Of a DNA stretch of 24,121 bases, positions 16,272 through 22,018 are shown one piece after another. The translations under genes were made by a program, and so were the position numbers. Under the pieces are notes generated by a model that saw only the letters and a list, made by a program, of their open reading frames with translations, was not told where the DNA came from and searched no databases. Position 1 is the stretch's first letter, and the number at the start of each line of letters is the position of its first letter. The DNA comes from Cloacibacterium caeni_C (lineage in GTDB: Bacteria > Bacteroidota > Bacteroidia > Flavobacteriales > Weeksellaceae), in contig DITA01000081.1 of NCBI GenBank assembly GCA_002422665.1, positions 1 to 24,121 on the forward strand, in the 5' to 3' direction.

Positions 16272-16374
16272 TTTTTTGGGCGCCAAATTCCTCGTTCCGC
16301 TCCCAATCTTTTATGCGCGGCAGCGAAGCTGCCGCGCATAAAAGGATTTCCGCTCAACTCGGGGCGCAATTCAG
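16272..16374. repeat. Long palindromic intergenic element, copy 1
   Basis: The core is a 17-bp perfect inverted repeat (16308-16324 with 16328-16344) with loop GAA; the stem continues past one bulge with AATC/GGATT. GC-rich outer arms GCGCC (16280-16284) and GGCGC (16363-16367) can also pair. Words such as TTTTTGGGC, CGTTCC, CGCT/CACT-CAA and TCGGG recur in the same order in 19097-19190, so this is a member of a dispersed family. No T-tract follows the core, so it is not an ordinary terminator. Its base composition (GC-rich) stands out from the AT-rich surroundings. Confidence 0.7.
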
Positions 16375-16429
16375 CAACGGAAACACGGGTTTTGCTTAAA
16401 TCAAATTTTTAAAATTCTAGATTTCCTTT

Positions 16430-16437
16430 TATCTTTG
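16430..16437 (+). promoter_or_regulatory. Bacteroidota -7 box for folC
   Basis: TATCTTTG matches TAnnTTTG, 13 bases before the GTG start at 16451. No TTTG at the usual -33 spacing. Confidence 0.5.
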
Positions 16438-16450
16438 AACAAAAATTTTT

Positions 16451-17707
16451 GTGTCAAAAAATACTCCAATTTCTTTTACTCCAGAAGCTTATCAAGAAGC
16501 ACTAGATTGGCTTTTTGTACAAATGCCAAATTACCAAATTGAAGGTCAAAAAGCTTATAAACCAGGCTTAGAAAATATTACAAAGCTTTGTAATTTTTTC
16601 GGAAATCCTCAGGAAAAACTGAAGATGATTCATGTTGGCGGGACTAATGGAAAAGGCTCTACCAGCAACATGTTGGCTTCAGTTTTGCAAGAACAAGGAT
16701 ACATCGTTGGTTTGTATAATTCTCCTCATTTAATTGATTTTACGGAGAGAATTAAAATTAATGGAAATAATTGTGAGAAAGAATTTGTCTTTGATTTTAT
16801 TCAAAAATTGAGGAATATTCCAGAAGAAATTCTTCCTTCTTTTTTTGAATTTACCACGATTATGGCATTTGAATATTTCTATCAAAAAAAGGTGGATTTT
16901 GCCATTATTGAAGTAGGTTTAGGTGGCAGATTAGATTCTACCAATATTATAAAACCTATGGTTTCTGCCATTACAAATGTAGATTTGGACCATCAGAATA
17001 TTTTAGGCGAAACTCTGGAAGAAATTGCCACAGAAAAAGCAGGAATTGTTAAACAAAATATTCCCATTATTTCTGGCGACGAAAGAAATTTGGTTAAAAA
17101 TATCATCAAACAAAAAGCCATCCGAAATCATTCTGAATTTATAGATGCAACCGAAATTTCTACTGATTTAGAAACCGATTTGAAGGGGAATTATCAAAAG
17201 AAAAATATAAGAGTGGTTTTGGCTTTGGTAGATGAGTTGAGGAAACAAAACATAAAAATTTCTGAAAGTGCTCTTGAAAATGGTTTGATGAAAGTTCACC
17301 AAAACACCAAGTTCATCGGAAGATGGTTTCAGTTTTCAGAAAATCCATTGATTATTTGTGATACCGCTCATAATCAAGCTGGTTTAGAAATGGTTTTTGC
17401 TCAATTGAATTCCATTGAAAAGTATAAACATATTGTCCTTGGTTTTGTGAATGATAAAAAAATAGATGAGGTTTTGAAAATTTTACCCAAAAATGCTCAA
17501 TATTACTTTGTAAAACCTTCTATTAGCAGAGGAAGAAGTCCAAAAGAGTATCAAGATTTATTGTTTTCTGCAAAAATAGATTTTCAAATTTTTGAAACAG
17601 TAGATGCTGGTTTTCAGGCAGCTAAAATAAAATGTAAACCCGAAGAAATGATTTTTGTGGGCGGAAGTAACTTTGTAGTGGGAGAATTTTTAGAAAAAAA
17701 TTTGTAG
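16451..17707 (+). CDS. folC: Bifunctional dihydrofolate/folylpolyglutamate synthase
   Basis: A 418-residue Mur-ligase-type enzyme that adds glutamate to dihydropteroate and then glutamate residues to folates, using ATP. Motifs: the P-loop GTNGKGS (64-70), NSPHLIDFTERIKING (90-105), EVGLGGRLDSTN (154-165), ITNVDLDHQNILG (174-186), EKAGI (195-199) and DTAHNQAG in the C-terminal domain. Length is normal. The start is GTG, with a -7 box 13 bases upstream and the palindromic element before it, so it is transcribed separately from tonB. Its last codons overlap the -33 box of the tRNA promoter. Confidence 0.93.
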   Translation: MSKNTPISFTPEAYQEALDWLFVQMPNYQIEGQKAYKPGLENITKLCNFFGNPQEKLKMIHVGGTNGKGSTSNMLASVLQEQGYIVGLYNSPHLIDFTERIKINGNNCEKEFVFDFIQKLRNIPEEILPSFFEFTTIMAFEYFYQKKVDFAIIEVGLGGRLDSTNIIKPMVSAITNVDLDHQNILGETLEEIATEKAGIVKQNIPIISGDERNLVKNIIKQKAIRNHSEFIDATEISTDLETDLKGNYQKKNIRVVLALVDELRKQNIKISESALENGLMKVHQNTKFIGRWFQFSENPLIICDTAHNQAGLEMVFAQLNSIEKYKHIVLGFVNDKKIDEVLKILPKNAQYYFVKPSISRGRSPKEYQDLLFSAKIDFQIFETVDAGFQAAKIKCKPEEMIFVGGSNFVVGEFLEKNL

Positions 17708-17731
17708 AACTCGCAATAAGTTGTATATTTG
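17701..17731 (+). promoter_or_regulatory. Promoter of the tRNA-Val pair (best in the window)
   Basis: A TTTG at 17701-17704 and TATATTTG at 17724-17731 are spaced by 19 bp, the flavobacterial -33/-7 pattern. The -33 box overlaps the last folC codons. Transcription should begin near 17736-17738, about 25 bases before the first tRNA. Confidence 0.75.
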
Positions 17732-17760
17732 CACCACTCAAAACGAGAAATCGTGAAAGA

Positions 17761-17835
17761 GGGTTCTTAGCTCAGTTGGTTCAGAGCATCTGGTTTACAC
17801 CCAGAGGGTCGGGGGTTCGAATCCCTCAGGACCCA
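17761..17835 (+). tRNA. tRNA-Val (anticodon UAC), copy 1
   Basis: A full cloverleaf: acceptor GGGTTCT with AGGACCC, D stem GCTC/GAGC, anticodon stem TCTGG/CCAGA with loop TTTACAC (anticodon TAC), and T arm with TTCGAAT. Discriminator A at 17835; the CCA is not encoded. It reads GUA and, by wobble, other Val codons. Identical to copy 2. Confidence 0.97.
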
Positions 17836-17867
17836 CAAAAAAGGAACGAAACCTTTTCAAAAAATTC

Positions 17868-17942
17868 GGGTTCTTAGCTCAGTTGGTTCAGAGCATCTGG
17901 TTTACACCCAGAGGGTCGGGGGTTCGAATCCCTCAGGACCCA
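17868..17942 (+). tRNA. tRNA-Val (anticodon UAC), copy 2
   Basis: Base-for-base identical to copy 1 over 75 nt. The 32-nt spacer contains AAAAGG and CCTTTT, which can form a small processing hairpin around AACGAAA. Both tRNAs share one promoter upstream and one terminator downstream. No encoded CCA. Confidence 0.97.
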
Positions 17943-17951
17943 CAGAAATAG

Positions 17952-17980
17952 AAATCTCACAGCAATGTGAGATTTTTTTG
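17952..17980 (+). terminator. Rho-independent terminator of the tRNA-Val operon
   Basis: A 9-bp stem, AAATCTCAC at 17952-17960 with its complement at 17967-17975, loop AGCAAT, then a run of T to 17979. It lies 9 bases after the second tRNA. Confidence 0.9.
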
Positions 17981-18038
17981 TTTATAAGATTTATAATACG
18001 TTTAAAATTTCCAAATTTATAGTTTATTTTTAATTTGT

Positions 18039-18046
18039 TATTTTTG
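18039..18046 (+). promoter_or_regulatory. Bacteroidota -7 box for the secreted-protein/tadA pair
   Basis: TATTTTTG matches TAnnTTTG, 16 bases before the ATG at 18063. No convincing -33 box. Confidence 0.5.
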
Positions 18047-18062
18047 TAATAACAAAACACAA

Positions 18063-18665
18063 ATGAAAGTATTTTTTTTATTTCTTCTTTTTTCATGTGG
18101 GATTAATGCTCAACAATTAGAATCTTTAAAAATTCTAAAAACAAACCATGACAGCATAGATACTCAACTAAAACTAAAGTATCAGGAAGAAATTAAAGGA
18201 AAATCTGAGGCTGAAATCAGCGAAATTTATTACCAAAATCTACTTAGCAGAAGAAAAAATAACAGAGAACGTTATAACCAATATTTTTCGGCGGTTCAAA
18301 CGTATTTAGAAACTCAAAAACTGATTGGCCCAATTCCAGAAGCAGCCCAACAAGAAATTCCAGATAAAACTGCGAATTATTCTCAAGGTTTTCCCGCTCT
18401 ATATAAAGAAGTGCATGATTTTATAAAGAATCGCTATCAAGATAGATTAGATGATTATTTTACCAAATCTGCTAAAATCCATTTCATTGTTCAAAATGAC
18501 CATTCACTTTACATAGAAAAAGTAGAGGGGACGGAAAAAGAATTTAACGATTTAGCTTTGTTGGCATTTTTAATGACCTCTGGAAAATGGGAAAGTGCTT
18601 TTCAAAGAGGAATGAATGTAAAATCTAAATTTGTCTTGCCTGTAAAATTTGTAGTAGAAGAGTAA
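18063..18665 (+). CDS. Secreted protein with a C-terminal TonB-C-like domain
   Basis: A 200-residue protein with a short signal peptide (about 1-16, cut before Gln17), so it should be periplasmic. Cys12 is too near the start to make a good lipobox. Residues 20-105 are charged and mostly helical, with Lys/Glu/Gln-rich runs that may form a coiled coil. Residues about 110-197 look like a TonB C-terminal domain: a strand (KIHFIVQNDHSLYIEKVEG), a helix, then SGKWESAFQRGMNVKSKFVLPVKF, the usual gKW-pa-G-V-lPv-F ending. Unlike TonB it has no membrane anchor and no Pro-rich linker, so it cannot bind ExbB/ExbD directly. The stop and the tadA ATG overlap by one base (TAATG), so the pair is probably translationally coupled. 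Confidence 0.75.
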   Translation: MKVFFLFLLFSCGINAQQLESLKILKTNHDSIDTQLKLKYQEEIKGKSEAEISEIYYQNLLSRRKNNRERYNQYFSAVQTYLETQKLIGPIPEAAQQEIPDKTANYSQGFPALYKEVHDFIKNRYQDRLDDYFTKSAKIHFIVQNDHSLYIEKVEGTEKEFNDLALLAFLMTSGKWESAFQRGMNVKSKFVLPVKFVVEE

Positions 18666-19096
18666 TGTTTACACCAGAATATTTCATGAAACAGGCTTTG
18701 CAAGAAGCCGAAATTGCCAGAGAAAAAGACGAAGTTCCTATTGGTTGCGTCATTGTTTTCAAAGATAGAATTATCGCGAGAGGTCATAATCTTACAGAAC
18801 AATTAAATGACGTGACTGCGCACGCAGAAATGCAGGCAATTACTTCTGCGGCTAATTTTTTGGGTGGGAAATATTTAAAAGATTGTACCCTGTATGTTAC
18901 ACTGGAGCCTTGCGTAATGTGTGCGGGAGCTCTAACTTGGTCACAAATTTCTAAAGTAGTCATTGGTGCGAGAGATGAAAAACGAGGTTTCATCAATCAA
19001 AATGTGAAACTTCATCCAAAAACGGAAATTGTTTCGGGAATTTTAGAAAATGAATGCTCAGAAATCGTGAAAAATTTCTTTAAAAATAAAAGATAA
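18665..19096 (+). CDS. tadA: tRNA-specific adenosine deaminase
   Basis: A 143-residue zinc cytidine/deoxycytidylate-deaminase-fold enzyme that turns the wobble adenosine of tRNA-Arg(ACG) to inosine. The zinc signatures are HAE (53-55, with the catalytic Glu55) and PCVMC (82-86). Length is near the 150-170 of the family. The ATG overlaps the stop of the upstream gene (TAATG), so it probably depends on that gene's promoter. Guanine deaminase and related enzymes share the fold, but the ECLVMCAGAL-like region and size favour TadA. Confidence 0.92.
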   Translation: MFTPEYFMKQALQEAEIAREKDEVPIGCVIVFKDRIIARGHNLTEQLNDVTAHAEMQAITSAANFLGGKYLKDCTLYVTLEPCVMCAGALTWSQISKVVIGARDEKRGFINQNVKLHPKTEIVSGILENECSEIVKNFFKNKR

Positions 19097-19190
19097 TTTT
19101 TGGGCAGCTTTTCCGCCTTCCGTTCCCGCTTTTTTACTTCACTGCGTTTCGTAAAAAGAGCTTCACTCAAGTCGGGCTGCGAGATTTCGT
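19097..19190. repeat. Long palindromic intergenic element, copy 2
   Basis: It fills most of the gap between the converging tadA and coaX genes. An inner stem (CTTTTTTAC at 19129-19137 with GTAAAAAG at 19151-19158, one bulged T) has a variable loop. Outer arms GCAGC (19104-19108) and GCTGC (19176-19180) pair. Order of words (TTTTTGGGC, CGTTCCCGC, CACTCAA, TCGGG) is shared with 16272-16374, but the arms and loop differ. Nothing else is seen in 19191-19238 beyond AT-rich sequence and a weak hairpin. Confidence 0.6.
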
Positions 19191-19238
19191 CTAAAAAATA
19201 CAGTTTTCCTCAAAAGAAAATTCTACAATTTTTTGAAA

Positions 19239-19997
19239 TTATTTGTCTTTCCCTAGGAAATAAAGACCTTTTAAAGTGTGTAATTTATCCGCGATATCTA
19301 TTTTATTGGTCAAAGGTTGATAAACATGAGAAACACCACCTGTTGCAATCACGAAACATTCATCGTTTACTTCTTCGTTTATACGGTCAATAAAACCTTC
19401 TACCATTCCTAGAAATCCATAAACCATCCCTGAAGTCATACAAGAAACCGTATCATGTCCCAAAACAGATTTTGGTTTAGTGAGTTCTATTTCAGGAAGT
19501 TGTGCGGTTTGTTTCACCAAAGAATTAAGAGAAGTGATAATTCCTGGAGCGATGATTACTCCCAAAACTTCTCCATCTTCGGCTACACAACTTGCAGTAA
19601 GCGCAGTTCCGAAATCTAAAATAATTTTCTTTTTGTTGGGATAGAGAAAATGAGCCGCCACTAAATTGGCAAAAATATCAGTTCCCATTTGATTAGACTT
19701 GTGATGAATAGGAGAGTGCGTTTTTCTATCTACCACTATGGCTTCTATTCCGTGAATTTTATACAAAGCACTGCTGATAATGTGTGTAAGCTGAGGTACC
19801 ACAGAACCAATAATGATTTTATCTACCTTTTCTACATCTACATTGTACGTTTGGTACAGCATAGAAAATTGGGCGAAAAGTTCGTCTCGGGTTCCGTAAG
19901 GTTTGGTGTTAATAATCCAAGAAACATCACATGTGCCATCAATAAAGTGGCCAAATCTAATATTGGTGTTGCCAATGTTTATTACAATGCTCGTCAT
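19239..19997 (-). CDS. coaX: Type III pantothenate kinase
   Basis: A 252-residue enzyme of the ASKHA fold that phosphorylates pantothenate, the first step in coenzyme A synthesis. Motifs: NIGNTNIRFG at the N-terminus (the family DxGNT loop), GTD (105-107), LDFGTALTAS (127-136) with Asp128, PGI (151-153) and ATGG (218-221). Length is normal. Two positions differ from the usual pattern: the first Asp of DxGNT is Asn7, and the Arg of the GxDR motif is Ile108. Type III enzymes are CoaA-independent and not inhibited by CoA in other species. It is convergent with tadA and lies downstream of the M1 peptidase, separated by a terminator. Confidence 0.9.
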   Translation of the reverse strand: MTSIVINIGNTNIRFGHFIDGTCDVSWIINTKPYGTRDELFAQFSMLYQTYNVDVEKVDKIIIGSVVPQLTHIISSALYKIHGIEAIVVDRKTHSPIHHKSNQMGTDIFANLVAAHFLYPNKKKIILDFGTALTASCVAEDGEVLGVIIAPGIITSLNSLVKQTAQLPEIELTKPKSVLGHDTVSCMTSGMVYGFLGMVEGFIDRINEEVNDECFVIATGGVSHVYQPLTNKIDIADKLHTLKGLYFLGKDK

Positions 19998-20023
19998 TGA
20001 TTTTTAAAAGAAAAATTAGAGCC

Positions 20024-20031
20024 GAAAGTTA
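20024..20031 (-). promoter_or_regulatory. Weak -7 box candidate for coaX
   Basis: On the minus strand TAACTTTC is one base from TAnnTTTG, 26 bases before the coaX ATG. Reported only because the terminator just upstream implies that coaX needs its own promoter. Confidence 0.3.
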
Positions 20032-20045
20032 AGCATTTTCTGCAT

Positions 20046-20074
20046 AAAAAAAGTTGAGAAATTTCTCAACTTTT
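20046..20074 (-). terminator. Rho-independent terminator of the M1 peptidase gene
   Basis: A perfect 26-bp palindrome (20049-20074, 13 bp each side) whose last bases overlap the stop codon of the peptidase gene. On the minus strand it runs into a T tract (20046-20052). It is symmetric, so it may also act on plus-strand transcription. Confidence 0.82.
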
Positions 20075-21914
20075 ATTTCACTTCTAAAAAATTATTTTCG
20101 GGGTTTACATCTGCCAATCTTTGAGAGAAGTCTATTCCTAAAATTTGTAAATCAGATTTTTTGTAAGGAATGGTCAAAGTGTATTCTTTGGTAGTCCAGT
20201 TCCAATAGTTTAAGGTTTGGAAATCTCCAAAATAATCTTTGGTTTTAGGAGCTCTCATCATGTTGAGCGGAATGTGATAGTTCACCGTTTTTTTATCTTT
20301 GGTAAAAATGCTAAAATCAATTGGCATAGGAACTTCACCGTTATTTACGAGCGTAATTGTGGTAGAATCTTCATTGTATTTTACATCTTTTATCGCGTAA
20401 TCTATGGTTTTGGTCGTGTTAATCCAATAATGATGGAACCATTTCAAATCCATACCAGAAATTTGCTGTGCAATGTGGAGAAAATCTCTATCTGTAGGAT
20501 GTTTAAGGTTCCAGTCTTGGTAATATTTTTTCAAAATTTTAGATAAATTTTCTTCGCCCACAATGTAGCCTAATTCTACTAAGAATAATTCGCCTTTAGT
20601 GTAAGAAGCTACGGTATAAGCCGTTCCGTTATCGTGATGGTCTGCTAACCAAACTGCTGGTTCTTCTTTGCCAGATTTTACGAATCTTACATAAGACTGA
20701 ATTGCATTGTAAAAAGGATTTGGCATATCATCTTTAGGGAAAAGTGCATTCATCACGAAATCTTCTGCATAACTGGTAAAACCTTCATCTAACCAAGGTT
20801 TTGTGCTTTCATTGGTGGCAAGCATTTGCTGATACCAAGAGTGCGCTCCTTCGTGAATCATCAATCCTAATAAATTTTCTAAACTTCTAGCTTCGCCGAG
20901 AATCATGGTACACATTCCGTATTCCATTCCGCCATCTCCGCCTTGTATAAAGCTATAAGTAGGGTAAACGTATCTGCCAAAAGTGGCATTCATTAATTGG
21001 AAAAATTTGGTAATGTAAGGTTGTGCTTCGCTCCAGAATTGTGTTTTTTCAGATTTTTGGTAGACAAAATTCACTTTTGGTCCATCTGGAACAATGAAAG
21101 TTTCCACAGAGTAGTCTTTATCTGCAGCCCAAGCAAAATCTAAGATATTTTTTGCTGTAAAACGCCAAATTGCCTTGTCGTTTTTATCTGTTTTTATCGT
21201 TGGATTTTCGGTGTAGCCTTTTACTTCTGTAGGATTTTCTAAAACGCCACCTGCGCCAACTACATATTCTTTATCAATCTTTATGGTCACATCAAAATTG
21301 GAAAAAGGAGCGTGAAATTCTCTGCCTACATAATCAAAAGTTGCCCAACCATCATAATCATATTCTGCTAGTTTTGGGAACCATTGCGTCATGGTCATAT
21401 CTACACCTTCTCTGTTATTTCTTCCGCTTCTTCGGATTTGTTTAGGAACTACAGAATCCCAATCCATCGTAAAAGTGGTGGTAGAGTTTGGTTTTATTTT
21501 TTCGTTGAGGTAAACCTTCATAATGGTTTCTTGAACTTCAAATTTTAGAAGTTTTCCGTTTTGTTTAATCCAGTTTACGGTTTGTGAACCTTCTTCGTTT
21601 TTAGGAATAGAAGCTAATTTAGAACTTCCGAATTCAGTTAATCTACCATCTGCATTTTTTCCTTGGTTTTGCACTCTTTGATCCATCAAAGAATTAGGTT
21701 TAAAAGCATTCCAATACAAGTGAAAGTACACTACTGAAAGTTCATCAGGAGAATTATTGGTATATTTTATTTCTTGGTTACCGTGATAAGAAAAGTTAGC
21801 AGCATCTACATCGATTTCCATTTTGTAAGAAGCTTCTTGTTGGTAGTAAGCTTGTTGTTGTGCTGTAATTAATCCTACGATTAAAGAAAATATAGCAACG
21901 AGTCTATTCTTCAT
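20073..21914 (-). CDS. Secreted M1-family zinc metallopeptidase
   Basis: A 613-residue gluzincin aminopeptidase. A signal peptide (1-18, cut before Gln19) sends it to the periplasm or beyond. An N-terminal beta-rich domain (about 30-280) comes before the catalytic domain. Zinc ligands are in HEGAH (354-358) followed after exactly 18 residues by Glu377 (WLDEGFTSYAE), the HExxH-x18-E pattern; Glu355 is the catalytic base. The substrate-binding GxMEN loop reads GGMEYG (328-333), a variant common in distant M1 members. There is no type IX C-terminal sorting domain that I can see. It probably degrades peptides for amino acids. Transcribed alone, with a -7 box 14 bases upstream and a terminator at its end. 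Confidence 0.92.
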   Translation of the reverse strand: MKNRLVAIFSLIVGLITAQQQAYYQQEASYKMEIDVDAANFSYHGNQEIKYTNNSPDELSVVYFHLYWNAFKPNSLMDQRVQNQGKNADGRLTEFGSSKLASIPKNEEGSQTVNWIKQNGKLLKFEVQETIMKVYLNEKIKPNSTTTFTMDWDSVVPKQIRRSGRNNREGVDMTMTQWFPKLAEYDYDGWATFDYVGREFHAPFSNFDVTIKIDKEYVVGAGGVLENPTEVKGYTENPTIKTDKNDKAIWRFTAKNILDFAWAADKDYSVETFIVPDGPKVNFVYQKSEKTQFWSEAQPYITKFFQLMNATFGRYVYPTYSFIQGGDGGMEYGMCTMILGEARSLENLLGLMIHEGAHSWYQQMLATNESTKPWLDEGFTSYAEDFVMNALFPKDDMPNPFYNAIQSYVRFVKSGKEEPAVWLADHHDNGTAYTVASYTKGELFLVELGYIVGEENLSKILKKYYQDWNLKHPTDRDFLHIAQQISGMDLKWFHHYWINTTKTIDYAIKDVKYNEDSTTITLVNNGEVPMPIDFSIFTKDKKTVNYHIPLNMMRAPKTKDYFGDFQTLNYWNWTTKEYTLTIPYKKSDLQILGIDFSQRLADVNPENNFLEVK

Positions 21915-21928
21915 ATCATAAATTTTTT

Positions 21929-21936
21929 CAAATATA
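21929..21936 (-). promoter_or_regulatory. Bacteroidota -7 box for the M1 peptidase
   Basis: On the minus strand TATATTTG matches TAnnTTTG, 14 bases before the ATG at 21914. No -33 box at the normal spacing. Confidence 0.5.
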
Positions 21937-21960
21937 AATCAAATTTTAGACTGCTATATT

Positions 21961-22000
21961 AAATAAAAATCCTTCCAAAAGCAAAGTTTGGAAGGATTTT
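21961..22000 (-). terminator. Rho-independent terminator of the 22019-23707 gene
   Basis: A 14-bp perfect stem (21966-21979 with 21987-22000), loop AGCAAAG, and on the minus strand a T-rich tail (21961-21969). It begins 18 bases after the stop. Confidence 0.9.
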
Positions 22001-22018
22001 ATTAAAAGTTTATGATTT

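Noticed and set aside
16308..16344. Core hairpin of palindromic element 1 as the tonB terminator
   Set aside because: The stem is strong but has no T tract on either strand, unlike the other terminators here.
17761..17942. Two long direct repeats, as in a CRISPR start
   Set aside because: The repeats are complete tRNA cloverleaves, not CRISPR repeats, and there are no cas genes.
17902..18096. Minus-strand reading frame ending VGPEGFEPPTLWV across the second tRNA
   Set aside because: The peptide is the antisense translation of the tRNA 3' half, a well-known false protein end; it overlaps a solid tRNA and terminator.
19100..19393. Plus-strand 97-residue frame from the repeat into coaX
   Set aside because: It is built from the palindromic element and the antisense of coaX.
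19689..20000. Plus-strand 103-residue frame antisense to coaX
   Set aside because: Shadow of coaX; no start signal and Tyr/Arg-rich.
20217..20546. Plus-strand frame antisense to the M1 peptidase
   Set aside because: Shadow frame within a conserved gene.
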